From an uncultured Saprospiraceae bacterium (GTDB lineage: Bacteria > Bacteroidota > Bacteroidia > Chitinophagales > Saprospiraceae): a stretch of 64,000 bases of DNA. A program made the translations under genes and the position numbers. Shown piece after piece: positions 27,501 to 36,133 of the stretch. How positions within the stretch are numbered: position 1 is the stretch's first letter; each line of letters begins with the position of its first letter. Below the pieces are notes generated by a model, which saw only the letters and a list, made by a program, of their open reading frames with translations, was not told where the DNA came from and did not search any database. Where the stretch lies: positions 52,410-116,409 of the forward strand of contig CALFWZ010000079.1 in NCBI GenBank assembly GCA_937928405.1, given 5' to 3'.

Positions 27501-30500
27501 TTCTAATATTCAAAATCTGGCGAATGAGACGAAAGTTTTATTTGAACTACCATTTGACGAGATTAGTGACATTAGTGAAGTTTATCATAGTGGAGGAGAA
27601 CCGAAATATTTAGGAGTGATTGGTTACTCAACCGGCCAATTCTGTCATTATGACAAAGGCCGAATAACTCCAGATGGAGGTACTAGTTTTGGATGTCAGG
27701 AAAGTGGTATGTTTTTCGTGGAAAATGGAATGCTAGCCATTGGACAAAATTTTAATCCTCAAGTATTAATTAATCAGAATACGATACCTGCAACGATCAC
27801 CGCTATTGAACTTGATTTTTCAGATGCCAGCTTTGATACGGGCGGTAGTATTACTGGCCAAAATAATACAGTCCCAGGTCAGCTATTATTTTCCACTAAT
27901 ATTGCTCCAGCGGAAGCAGCTAGTGATGGCCCCCTTTCAAATCCTACGGGCTTTATTGAATTTAATACTGGACTTAGATGTGAATTCGGTGCTGGTGGTG
28001 GCATCGTCAACAATTGTAATGCCCAACACTATATCGGAGAGCCTTGTGATGATAATGACCACCTAACCGCACAAGATCGTTGGATCATCGATCCAGCTGA
28101 TAATACTTGTAAATGTCAGGGACTCTTTATCCACGACCAAGACGGTGACGGTGTCCACGATACCGAAGACATCTGCCCCGGCGGAGATGATAATCTTGAT
28201 GCGAATGGCGACGGTATTCCCGATGATTGTGAATGTCAAGCCCCTGTGGTCGCTACCCAAGATTTCGGAGACGGTGTACCCGTTCAGATGATTAAAATCA
28301 GAAATGGAACGTCCGTAGAAATAAGATTAGATTCTCTATTAGATGCTAACGGTCAAGCTATTCATAATGGGTATAGCATTACTTGGGATCCACCGACTCC
28401 GGCTCCTCCTGCAGATCCAGATGAGCAACCCATAAATATCACAGGACAAGAATTTATAATCAATAATTTAGCGGGAGATGAAACCTATTCCATTACCGTT
28501 ACGGGTAACTGTGTGCCTGGTGGAGATCCTTCTCCTCCATTGGTGATTGAAGTGGTTATACCTTCTAATGGTTGCGAGCTAACCACCGAAGAGTCGACCT
28601 GCGATTGTACAACTCCGCTTACTAATCTCTTCGTAGGAGATATAGTCACCATCGGCGATTTTCCAGTGACCATTTCAGATGTGACCGCTAGTGGTGCTAC
28701 TTTCTCGGGAAGTGGTTATACTTCCATGCCTTATTTTAATGGAATCTTAGTAGACTTTAATTTTGAAGGGATTACGATTATGGATTGTGGAGATTCTTAT
28801 TGTGTCAGTGATGGACATATGTATGTTCCGCAAAATGGTAGCTTAGATGATATTTTAGGTGATTTTATTGGAGACTTTGATCCGTTTAGCGGAAATTTGT
28901 TGGATGATTTAGAAAATGCTTTATTAGTATTGAAGGGAAAAGCGGAAGATATAACATCGACTGAAGATTATTATAATGATGTACATGATCTAGCAGGTGA
29001 TATTGCGAGCTTACTTCCTGATGTGCCATTTATGGATCAAGAGTTAGTAGATGCACTCAATGATGAATTGGATTGTATGGCTGGGGTGCCAGATACAGAA
29101 AGTTTTGAAAGTTGCAAAGAAAAGGTGTTGATCGCTATCTGTGATATTTTAAAGCATTTGAAAGATCTATATGATGCAGATTATCAGGCAATCTTTTATG
29201 ATACTTCTGACCCAGCGTTCACATATGGTCTAGATACGCAGCAATATAAATTATATAATAGTGAGTACGATCAGATTGACGAGATAGCCAAAAAGCCTTA
29301 TTCAGTTTCTTGGAAATCTGTGAAGTCAGGAGGTAGTTCTCCGGTTAATGTAAAGCCAGATAGAGCGGGTTCTTTTACACCTACGTTTATAGATACTAAC
29401 AAAGATCCTATTGGTGCTAGCCCAAGTGGTAGTCACCAACAGATACAAGTAACGGGAAAATCGCATGGTTCTATTCAGGAAATATATGCCATTCAACCAG
29501 AAGCAGAAACAGCACAACACGATCACGATGATCCTCCGAACGGAGCGGACGACCCCCATATACACATCGCAGGTAAGTTAAATGTAATCAGTTACGACGA
29601 GCAAACTATAAATTTACGAATCGTTCGAGTAGGAACAGTACAAGAATCTGATTTGCCAGATTTAGCTACGCTGGAAACAGATCTTAATCGAGTTTATGAA
29701 CAAGCAGTAACAAAAATTGACCTTGGAGATAGCTATATTGATTTTAGCAGCTTAGCTCTAAATACTCCATTAGAAGATCTGCCCTCTGGTTGGTTGTCTG
29801 CTTATAATCCTCCAATGAATGACATCATAGGTGATTTCAAAGATAATTTTACTATTGAAGATGATACCTATTACCTGTTTGTTTTACCTGTTGATAATGC
29901 AAATACTAGTCGACTAGGCTTTATGCCTAAAAAACGTAAATACGGTTTTATTTTCAATCAAGTACTGTCTAATCCTGCCAGGTTTACTAAGACAATTGCT
30001 CACGAACTAGGCCATGGAGCCTTCCACCTAAACCATACTTTTGAAGAAGGTGATAATTCAGAACTTAATGGCGATGATCGGTCGGATAATTTAATGGATT
30101 ATGGTGAAACAGGTACCTTGTTACGTAAGTCACAATGGGATTTGATTCATGATCCGGCTAGGAATTTTACGTTGTTTGATAGTGATGAAGAGGCGGCGTA
30201 TACGGCAATTAATAATATGGATGAGTTACTACCCTTAAAAAATGATGATGGTACTTATACTTTTATTGCTCCTTCTGGAAAGCCAATTACTTTGCCAGGC
30301 ACTGTAACTGCAGTAGGATTTAATACTGGTGACAATATTATAGGTAATTCAGGAACTTGTAATAAGTTTTTAATTTATCCATTCGGTAGCTTGCGATATT
30401 TTGTTTTAGATGGAAAACATTATACAACTTCTTTTATTTGTGCTTCTACCACCTTTACGAGATATAAAAATAAAGATGATTCTGCGGATATTTATTATGA

Positions 30501-33500
30501 CTTACTTACTCCCGCTATGACAAATTTAGCATCAAGAAAAGCCATAGTTGGATTTCCGTGTAGAGAAAATGGTAAGACAATATTTAATGTCAAGAATTTT
30601 GTAATGGGTTCGGTGAGTGGAATTGACCTAACTGGAATAACAGGTAGTACTTACACGGCAAATGGTCCTATTGTTAGTAATCATAGTTTTGTGTTAAATT
30701 CAACTGCCATAAAAACAGTTCAAGCAACAGGCAAAGTTTATCCAGCTTATAGTGAAGAAGCATTAGCATTTTTAAATTCAGCTGGTGAATTAACTAGCTG
30801 TGGGAGCCTTTCTGCTTTTTATGCTTTTATTCATGCACATCAAATTACGGCTTATCCTGGCTTTTATAGAGACTGTTTGAATGGAAAAACTACCTATGTA
30901 AAAGATGTTGAAGGTATTCATAGACGATTAAGAGTACGCTATAATTATAATCCTTATGGTATTCCCTCAACGTATACAGATGTTCCAATTAGTGATGCAG
31001 AGATAGTATTTTGGAAAGATCAAGATGCTTCCATCTATAAAATATATCGAGATGCAGTAGATGACGATTGGGGTAATTTCTGGACTAATTATGATCATTC
31101 AAGTTTTAATGGGACTAGTCCTAGTCAGTATACTACTAATAGAGCGGAAACATTAAGAGACTTGTTATTGAAATGGGATGGTAAAGGATGTAAATTTAAT
31201 GAAATTACACCCGAAAATCGTCTTAAGGCTTTAGAGTTATTAAGTGTTCTCGATCTAACGGAACAGAATTGGTGGAATCATTGGTTACTTTATGAAGCTG
31301 AAGAAGAAAATTTATATAATGCAATTTTGCGTGCTGCTTCAGGAGATGAATATCCAGATATTCTAGCCCTTTTTAAAGGAACTTTAAATACGACTACTGG
31401 TAATCATAGTTATGAACTCTATACTAGAGTAATAAATAAAATGCTAGAACCAGTAGGCTTCTCTGATGGATTTGATAATCGAGGATATGATGATTTTGCT
31501 TCCATATTGAGTGCTATGGTGATGGAGGCGGAAGCGATTGAAGGCACCTACCCAGTTAAACATGATTTGTCAATTAATAGAACGGAAGGTGGATTTAGTT
31601 ATAGCTATGATTACCTTATTAATTTCGATGGACAAACCATTACGTTAGAAGTTAATGAAAGTATCACTGGGGGAAGTGGTACTCCTACACCAACGCCTTC
31701 TGATCCTTCCAGTGGTCAGCCATTTCAGTATGTTAAAGTTAGATTTAATACTGCTTCGGCTTTTACCATTCCTGGTACTAATGAAAAATTTAAGGCAGGA
31801 AGTGAGGTGACCATTCCTTACTGCTACGCAGAATGGCTATTCAGGCGTTATAACCAAGCAGAGTTCGATATGAAGTCTAGAGTTGCGATAGATTTTGTAG
31901 TGGTCGTGGTAGCAATTGCGAGTGCTCCTTTTACATCTGGTGCCAGCCTAGTATTTTTAGTCGCTGATGGGGTATATTCCGCAGTGGATATGGCAGTGGC
32001 CGCAGATAAATATAATTTAGAATTAACAGATACTTCCTTCTTTAGTAAAAAGGCACATCAATATTGGGATTTAGCAGGAATTGCCATTGGTATACCTGAT
32101 GCGGCTCAGTTGCTTAGAAATGTCCCTGGAAAAACCAAAATTTTCTTAAGTAAAGCCAAGAACTTAAGTAATCATTTTTTTACGACTTTTCCTAATACTT
32201 ACAGGCAAAAAACAAGTGCCTTGATCAATTGGATGCAAGGTGTTAAAGAAGGACTGAAATTGCAGCCGGGAACGGCCATACAAATGCGCCACTTGGAAGA
32301 TCAGATTTTAGGACTTAGAGTTAAGAACTCATTTGATAGCCCAAATTATGATATTAGGATTGAGCATATTACGGATGTTAATGGTGTTAAGAAAAGGGTT
32401 GCAAATTTTAATAACACAGAACTCGCAAATAGCCCTATTTATAACAACGCCTTTGAGATTACAGAAATGGCTGGCGATTTACCACGTATATCACCAAGCG
32501 GAACTACAGTATGGGAAACGGCAGGTACCAGCGGGTACACGCCAGGGCCTATCATGAAAGGAGTTTACTATAAAGCTGCCGATGGAAATGATTATCTAGC
32601 GGATATCCAAGTCTACATAAGCAATAATAATCTAATGTTAAAAGTAGTAAGCAATCTTACCGGTTTAGAAGCTGATTTTCCACGACTATATAGTTTCTTT
32701 AACGCCAAAAATTGGGACTTTGCAGCAGAAGTTACAGAGGCCTTTGCTAGTAAGTTCCGTAACGCAGATGGTTTGGTTGACCTGACAACGGCACAACGTA
32801 ACGCGTTGGTTGTTGCGATGGAGAGCTGGGATATTACTGATTTTAGAAAGTTTAGAGATTATTTGATTGCTCAAGGTGATGGACTGGTTGGATATTTCAA
32901 ATCTAATTTAGACACCGCACCTGCGGGTTGGAAAGTATTAGATGATGGTGGCTCTGCGCTCCTGACGGCGAATGATGCTGCGGTCCGACAACGAGCCATT
33001 GAACGAATGGCAGAAGACTTGGTGGCACATGCTGATTTTGACGATTTTGTTGGTCTACCTGGTAATTTGTCTAAATGGGAGAAAATTAATGCTGCCGTTA
33101 CAGGTGTTTCTAAAAAACTAGCAGAATGGTTTGAGAATCTATGGTTTTCTGATCGAGTGATTGTAGATGCACCCGTTGGAAATTCGGTAACCTTAAAAGT
33201 GGAGGTAAATGGTTCTCCACAGGCTATCGGAAAAATAGAAAATGGAGATGTCAATATTTCTGGATCGGCTTACGATGATGTGGGGGCTGGCCCTTTCTTA
33301 GCAGATGACGTATTAGAGGTTTCAGAAGATGGATCTCATGCCATTGTTAAAAACGCAGATACGGGTAAAGCGGCCTGTCGTATCGATCAATGTTTCCCCG
33401 CTGGAACACCAGTGCTTACTACTTCGGGTATTAGCCTTCCTATTGAGTCTATTCGTGAAGGGCAAATTGTTGCTGCTTGGGATGATAACAAACAAGATAC

Positions 33501-34689
33501 CGTTCATGCCAAAGTTGTTCGTACTTTTACCAAAGTAGCGAATGGCCTACGTCGGATCATCACAGCAGGGCAGGATACGATCTTAGCGACACGAGAACAT
33601 CCGTTCTATGTTCCTTCTTTAAGTCAATATCTGCCAGCCGACAGTATCAAGACGGGAATGCAATTGCTTACCTTTACGGGGGCTTTGCTCAGTGTTATCC
33701 ACCACGAAAATTTGGATACTACGGTGCAAGTCTATAACTTTGAAGTAGAGCAGTACCATAATTATTTTGTTGGTGATGAAGGGGTGTTGGTGCATAATAC
33801 TTGTCGCCTTAGAGCGGCAGGTGTGACAGAGGCTGATTTAGTTGCTGCTTTTCCTGGTTATGCAGAGGAGGTGACACGTATGAGAGATAAGTTGCATCAA
33901 TTGCTGGGGGATGAAAAGTTAGTTCCTCCTGGGCCTTTATACACTTTTTTTAGAAAAGGTAATACTAATCCAATTGATCCAGCAGTTGTCCAACGACGAT
34001 TACACTGTTTGGCGGCATTGAAGAATACGGATCAGCAGCAGGTTATTGCGTCTTTGGAGAAGGTGGAAGCATTTTTATTGAATCCATTATATCCAGCGAA
34101 TCCATTGAGTACACCGTATTGGATGAGGATACAGGATAATATTGCTCAAGCTCCAAGTAGTAATTTAGGAGATATGCTGATTGGATTAGAAAAAGGGGTT
34201 ATTAGAAAATTTAGACCCCATAATAGTTCAGACGTTTCAGATGTTCATAATCTGATTTCTGGTGCTTTTAAAGCAATTATGGCATCTACTCAGTATCCTA
34301 ATAATAGGTATAAAAATGTACTAGTCCTGAAGAATATTAATATTAATGGACAAAATGTTCAATTAAGGAGTTTGAGTGGTTATCCTTACTCTGGGAATTT
34401 TGGAAATCTAGTAGAACCACAAATAAAAAATTATGAAAATATTTTAGGTCCTCCAACTCCGCCTTCTTTTGTTGATCCTAAGACACACACAGAATATAAA
34501 TTAGCTGAATATTTATTTAGTATTAATCAGCAAATATCTAATGGACCAATAGAAATTGTTACCAGAAACAATTATTGCTCTAATTGCATAAACGTATTAG
34601 ATGAATTACAAAAGGATTTACAAATTCCGATAACTAGAATTAAAATTCCAACAATTCCAGAACCAACATTAACGAACTTATTAAATTAA
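21598..34689 (+). CDS. giant polymorphic toxin: FN3-like/coiled coil/TSP3/zincin/Hint/deaminase
   Basis: About 4360 aa from the ATG at 21598, which starts a signal peptide (MKKIWSTLFFLFLSAIF). An in-frame ATG at 21511 would put 29 odd residues in front. Order: FN3-like 'FIWQPRH' module (21750-22080); Cys-rich unit; second such module split by a coiled coil (22370-23850); FN3 (24070-24345); about nine Cys/Asp-rich thrombospondin-3 calcium units such as 'DSDNDGVPDGCD' (24355-28236) with inserted beta domains; Ig-like domain; zincin protease with HELGHGAFHLNH at 30001 and NLMDY Met-turn at 30088; hydrophobic segment (31870-32020); Hint domain from Cys 33391 (CFPAGTPV), with TREH, to HN at 33793; C-terminal deaminase-like toxin with HTE (34486) and CSNC (34576). 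Hint is expected to release the toxin, which would attack nucleic-acid cytosine or adenine. SUKH immunity genes follow. Confidence 0.85.
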   Translation: MKKIWSTLFFLFLSAIFYFTNPDSNNFGILASSLTSTDFGMELANDNLKNDPPVLLSPIGEIEQRSSQFYNFIWQPRHTSSAVVEYELFIFEKIRGLSDQQIVSVTAPVFRTRTLATSYLYSPKDPILKTEQDYLVLIKVQDVKASIYFKNNGRSKIESFRIKTRCVPGEGCDDGKECTFNDRITIDCECKGKPYYDVDQDGTCDPVSLPPPLVVSPTMGVVDTDTPEFTAAWKKQHDYDLDIDYQLNIRQTGVDVEETEAYQQLIAKLEKEKLDFFQELEKNETAFYSEQKDKSDDFESSLLDGDIDCSLVFEDARLNYEEQVITKEKTFDKTIQSVVDNCPTDVKKATTIFNDQLSRERTEFEALQKDAQQIFDAQQQDALAALQAKQNLEKENLKAIQAKDLGLFSKELEIKSFENCGVYETSQADFDERKNELRVERDACLAASEDYKTTVKQKAKTQLKSLKEDEGILKIARGLAKDKYEQLIQDLARDLEVKLKNADTEALRALVNKDHNNALILAKAEYEETLKAIDQRTVTNKKEQDNVKRQRDKDLKNVDQKIAKLQRNCKRTFREAVDLLEKEQLISEGKLEECLNQIDQDSKLFSQAQRDTWNNLEIIHQNELKKFNQKQGQENNRFNQSQETAQRDFNAQLKNRRALFDAEIAGCLLKVDKQKNLYTRSQTFQQAYFETTQLIQSEDCQRRSNDLATKFMESQTTTLLIYQKEKEQKIQDLEETQKNKISQLVDELTKQPENTTVYAKQTKNLSETISLTEAGLKKGYKYVAQVQATDAKQIASFQNDGLSNLWPLQTGKVVPPTRNFFEKDGFAPIAYTPKEIAPTNFVANWSNVAEASYYILEVATDSKFGNRLKGYGEIEVEGTALRIKDVNEKNTYYYRVRAIRKGEISGYSNIIGHQYEIPAPCKVGAFCDDKDPCTINDRVREDCICRGTNEDADKDGICDGLDICKGGDDRVDLDGDKIPDFCDDCVVGTSCSDGDTMTVLDRWMHNPAVDPTQPPPPGVDFCLCVGIPRDQAPCKDNTDSDNDKVCDEWDICPGFDDLRDSDNDGVPDGCDQCPRFDDNLDEDGDGIPDDCDTSPEGCDATLAICPTKITVTLCNSYYLIDPVQEINCWLETLSIQEPGKEEPTRLEDMTVDGVAFMDNYCIQKDCEGNTLESLAVQLNKWIVGNGHQGVARVYRDRGTRKWTILGLYNTDLKIVNVQKGCKGKIYNRKIYERNCREVTQYILSPAIIGACNDPAYQWSTGATTQRITVPTANHIAYTITVTCDDQCTYTTAKLANYDCIPGTVCNDADPCTINDKLNICCECVGTYSGDSDLDGVCDELDRCPGVDDNAVGEDCKIICYEGKPCDDRDTCTTNDVYVFLLKENRCDCRGTYEDSDGDFVCDPLDVCPGHPDWADADMDGIPDGCEKNEICLGDENEPLDYCGAIHAFSSCLMQDNIDNTEQFIDLVELSNMLVDLVSNNPEAILNGEIIITGTDLEGGHEIEIGDLEDGDLNNNNEGVFDVDLIIDGNGNKMDSDGDGVCDLLDICSGSDVDREGGIPSSAPGADPNYRPDGIPDGCPDCVGLTTKSTILAIYLSMKFDRFCMAQIPQPQGYDACEVPGELNCACNCIPDGDDWDADEDGVCDDLDQCHGGNDLEDWDGDGIPNACEEEDPCTADGAPAVADCPPADATCILGGYIAYNDTTKMCECVLIPDGDDDDDSVCNALDKCPGYPDKDEDGNPVDADGDGVPDGCDLCPEHAGGIGSPCDDGESCTTNDVLVYTYQMLPLIEVLAPYQGLYQLIANNGSPEVPDPFEVQEVIKMIKKFIESGGNEGDDLDALRNIWLSLEGTSTSGNTVYALMITGCDCTGYEFDSDYDGVCDGEDICPGFDDSLVDNDYDGDGIPDGCDPPYYEIGCPDAVSFLLDGNYSGIILTFNDPNVIAEQLPITMSFTFNKATLGELFIFENVLISNIQNLANETKVLFELPFDEISDISEVYHSGGEPKYLGVIGYSTGQFCHYDKGRITPDGGTSFGCQESGMFFVENGMLAIGQNFNPQVLINQNTIPATITAIELDFSDASFDTGGSITGQNNTVPGQLLFSTNIAPAEAASDGPLSNPTGFIEFNTGLRCEFGAGGGIVNNCNAQHYIGEPCDDNDHLTAQDRWIIDPADNTCKCQGLFIHDQDGDGVHDTEDICPGGDDNLDANGDGIPDDCECQAPVVATQDFGDGVPVQMIKIRNGTSVEIRLDSLLDANGQAIHNGYSITWDPPTPAPPADPDEQPINITGQEFIINNLAGDETYSITVTGNCVPGGDPSPPLVIEVVIPSNGCELTTEESTCDCTTPLTNLFVGDIVTIGDFPVTISDVTASGATFSGSGYTSMPYFNGILVDFNFEGITIMDCGDSYCVSDGHMYVPQNGSLDDILGDFIGDFDPFSGNLLDDLENALLVLKGKAEDITSTEDYYNDVHDLAGDIASLLPDVPFMDQELVDALNDELDCMAGVPDTESFESCKEKVLIAICDILKHLKDLYDADYQAIFYDTSDPAFTYGLDTQQYKLYNSEYDQIDEIAKKPYSVSWKSVKSGGSSPVNVKPDRAGSFTPTFIDTNKDPIGASPSGSHQQIQVTGKSHGSIQEIYAIQPEAETAQHDHDDPPNGADDPHIHIAGKLNVISYDEQTINLRIVRVGTVQESDLPDLATLETDLNRVYEQAVTKIDLGDSYIDFSSLALNTPLEDLPSGWLSAYNPPMNDIIGDFKDNFTIEDDTYYLFVLPVDNANTSRLGFMPKKRKYGFIFNQVLSNPARFTKTIAHELGHGAFHLNHTFEEGDNSELNGDDRSDNLMDYGETGTLLRKSQWDLIHDPARNFTLFDSDEEAAYTAINNMDELLPLKNDDGTYTFIAPSGKPITLPGTVTAVGFNTGDNIIGNSGTCNKFLIYPFGSLRYFVLDGKHYTTSFICASTTFTRYKNKDDSADIYYDLLTPAMTNLASRKAIVGFPCRENGKTIFNVKNFVMGSVSGIDLTGITGSTYTANGPIVSNHSFVLNSTAIKTVQATGKVYPAYSEEALAFLNSAGELTSCGSLSAFYAFIHAHQITAYPGFYRDCLNGKTTYVKDVEGIHRRLRVRYNYNPYGIPSTYTDVPISDAEIVFWKDQDASIYKIYRDAVDDDWGNFWTNYDHSSFNGTSPSQYTTNRAETLRDLLLKWDGKGCKFNEITPENRLKALELLSVLDLTEQNWWNHWLLYEAEEENLYNAILRAASGDEYPDILALFKGTLNTTTGNHSYELYTRVINKMLEPVGFSDGFDNRGYDDFASILSAMVMEAEAIEGTYPVKHDLSINRTEGGFSYSYDYLINFDGQTITLEVNESITGGSGTPTPTPSDPSSGQPFQYVKVRFNTASAFTIPGTNEKFKAGSEVTIPYCYAEWLFRRYNQAEFDMKSRVAIDFVVVVVAIASAPFTSGASLVFLVADGVYSAVDMAVAADKYNLELTDTSFFSKKAHQYWDLAGIAIGIPDAAQLLRNVPGKTKIFLSKAKNLSNHFFTTFPNTYRQKTSALINWMQGVKEGLKLQPGTAIQMRHLEDQILGLRVKNSFDSPNYDIRIEHITDVNGVKKRVANFNNTELANSPIYNNAFEITEMAGDLPRISPSGTTVWETAGTSGYTPGPIMKGVYYKAADGNDYLADIQVYISNNNLMLKVVSNLTGLEADFPRLYSFFNAKNWDFAAEVTEAFASKFRNADGLVDLTTAQRNALVVAMESWDITDFRKFRDYLIAQGDGLVGYFKSNLDTAPAGWKVLDDGGSALLTANDAAVRQRAIERMAEDLVAHADFDDFVGLPGNLSKWEKINAAVTGVSKKLAEWFENLWFSDRVIVDAPVGNSVTLKVEVNGSPQAIGKIENGDVNISGSAYDDVGAGPFLADDVLEVSEDGSHAIVKNADTGKAACRIDQCFPAGTPVLTTSGISLPIESIREGQIVAAWDDNKQDTVHAKVVRTFTKVANGLRRIITAGQDTILATREHPFYVPSLSQYLPADSIKTGMQLLTFTGALLSVIHHENLDTTVQVYNFEVEQYHNYFVGDEGVLVHNTCRLRAAGVTEADLVAAFPGYAEEVTRMRDKLHQLLGDEKLVPPGPLYTFFRKGNTNPIDPAVVQRRLHCLAALKNTDQQQVIASLEKVEAFLLNPLYPANPLSTPYWMRIQDNIAQAPSSNLGDMLIGLEKGVIRKFRPHNSSDVSDVHNLISGAFKAIMASTQYPNNRYKNVLVLKNININGQNVQLRSLSGYPYSGNFGNLVEPQIKNYENILGPPTPPSFVDPKTHTEYKLAEYLFSINQQISNGPIEIVTRNNYCSNCINVLDELQKDLQIPITRIKIPTIPEPTLTNLLN

Positions 34690-34699
34690 TCTAATTATT

Positions 34700-35455
34700 A
34701 TGAATGCAAATAAAAATGAAGGTTGTACTTCTAATGAGATAGAACGAATCGCAGCCTTTTTTTTACCGAATAAACTACCAGTATCATATATTGACTTTCT
34801 AAAAAGAAATGGAAGAAAAATTGCTGGAGTGAATTCTACTTTTTTTCATGAAAATGGTTGGATGCGTTTAGATAGTGGGTATGATTTTGGACAAAAAATG
34901 ATAGATAGTTCAGAAAAGGATTTACAATTACCTAAGACGAGCGTTGTTTTTGGAAGAGATGAAAGTGGTTTTGTGTTTTTTGATTTATTAGCAGGAGATA
35001 ATCCGCCAGTATATGGATTCCGCTTTTGTCAAATGTCAACATCTTTTATACCCTTAGCTGATTCTTTTTCAGAATACATGGAAGATGTAAAATCGGGTAA
35101 ACCTTATCCTGAAATTATAGTTGATGCTATCTTAATAAAAAAAATAAACCAGGCACTCAATGGTGAATCTAATGATATAGAAACACTTGAATTAAACTAT
35201 TCTATTCCTGAAAAAATTAGAGTATTAATCAATAGTCAATATGGTAAAGAAAAATCTGCAATTGTTCTAAATATAATAGATGATTTTGTTAAAGAAAAGG
35301 CTAACTATCAAGAAAATAGAGTAGCTTATTTAGAAGCCTTATTAAAAATTTCTGATGGTGATTTATCACGGTTACAAAATATTTATCTTTCTTATGTTTT
35401 AAATCCTAATTTTGACCCAAATGTCTTAGTTGCCCAAGCAGAAGATAAAGAGTGA
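34700..35455 (+). CDS. SUKH (SMI1/KNR4) family immunity protein, copy A
   Basis: A 251-aa cytoplasmic protein starting 10 bp after the toxin stop, the position expected of the cognate immunity gene. The N-terminal ~150 residues are SUKH-like: 'LPVSYIDFLKRNGRKIAG' (the lP..y..fl...nG pattern), 'VVFGRDESGFVFFDLLAG' and 'NPPVYGF', ending in 'LADSFSEYMEDV'. A C-terminal helical extension (residues ~165-245) has 'ALLKISDGDLSRLQNIYLSY'. SUKH proteins bind and block many unrelated nuclease and deaminase toxins. It is homologous along its length to the gene at 37757 (same NPPVYGF block and same SxGDxxxLxxxYL tail). No signal peptide is present, as expected for protection in the cytoplasm. Confidence 0.8.
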   Translation: MNANKNEGCTSNEIERIAAFFLPNKLPVSYIDFLKRNGRKIAGVNSTFFHENGWMRLDSGYDFGQKMIDSSEKDLQLPKTSVVFGRDESGFVFFDLLAGDNPPVYGFRFCQMSTSFIPLADSFSEYMEDVKSGKPYPEIIVDAILIKKINQALNGESNDIETLELNYSIPEKIRVLINSQYGKEKSAIVLNIIDDFVKEKANYQENRVAYLEALLKISDGDLSRLQNIYLSYVLNPNFDPNVLVAQAEDKE

Positions 35456-35644
35456 TCTTTTATTCTAAAACGATACTACATTGAAAATGAGCCAAAATTA
35501 AAATTGTCTCATACATATGTTGAGTTTCTTTTTATTGATGGCAAATATTGTGAAAACTGTTTATCTATTATCGATGAACTTCAACTTGATTTTCCTAATT
35601 TAGAGATAATTAGAGTAGATTTAAATAGAACAATAGGACCATAA
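35456..35644 (+). pseudogene. orphan C-terminal deaminase toxin tip
   Basis: The stretch is open in the frame directly after the stop of the preceding SUKH gene and ends at TAA 35642-35644. It has no ATG. The translation contains 'KYCENCLSIIDELQLDF', which matches the end of the giant toxin, 'NYCSNCINVLDELQKDL' (YC-NC----DELQ-D). The zinc-binding CxxC is at 35549-35560. The upstream half of the deaminase, including the HTE helix, is missing. This is the usual look of a displaced toxin cassette left behind when a new tip replaced the old one. A SUKH gene follows 12 bp downstream, probably its immunity partner. Confidence 0.7.
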
Positions 35645-35656
35645 ATATTACGGAAA

Positions 35657-36133
35657 GTGAAATCAATAATTAAGAATATTTTTGAAATCAAAAACGAATC
35701 TGGATTCACAGCTGCTGAAGTAAGTGAAGCTGAAAGTCGATTGGAGTTAAAATTACCAAAAGCCTTTAAAGATTTCTATAGTACTTATGCTAAACATCCT
35801 ATGTTGAATAAGGACTTTGGATTTGAACAACCAAATAATTTTAAGTTAGAAAACTCAGAATGGCTTATATTCTATGGCGACGTATCTGGTGTATACTGGT
35901 GGGCAATTAACAAAAAAGATTTTAATAAAAAAGACTTACCGATTTACATTAATTTTGACGGAGAAGGATACAAAAAAGAGACTAGAAGTTTTGAGAATTT
36001 TTTAATGCTTAGAATTTTTGAATATGGGTATTTTATATTTCCTTTTCGATTACAATGCACAAAATTAAATAAGATTCAAGTAGAAAAAATTTCTGAGACA
36101 ACTAAAAAATTTAATACTATTCTTGAACAATAG
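35657..36133 (+). pseudogene. SUKH immunity gene B, 5' part, interrupted by an IS4-family element
   Basis: 158 codons of a SMI1/KNR4-type protein: 'GFTAAEVSEAESRLELKLPK', then 'AFKDFYSTYAKHP', and 'WLIFYGDVSGVYWWAI' typical of the SUKH core. The start is GTG at 35657. The TAG stop (36131-36133) is supplied by the first bases of the insertion sequence. Removing 36131-37439 joins CAA (36128) to TTG (37440) with the frame kept, giving '..FNTILEQ' + 'LFESENYLKRKMFWNN..', a normal-length SUKH protein of ~230 aa. This half alone contains much of the fold and could still be made, but it lacks the C-terminal third. Confidence 0.75.

Noticed and set aside
30001..30036. Metzincin classification of the protease motif
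   Set aside because: The third His falls at spacing 9 and 12 rather than 11 with Gly at 8, so the metzincin consensus does not fit exactly. I keep only 'zincin'.
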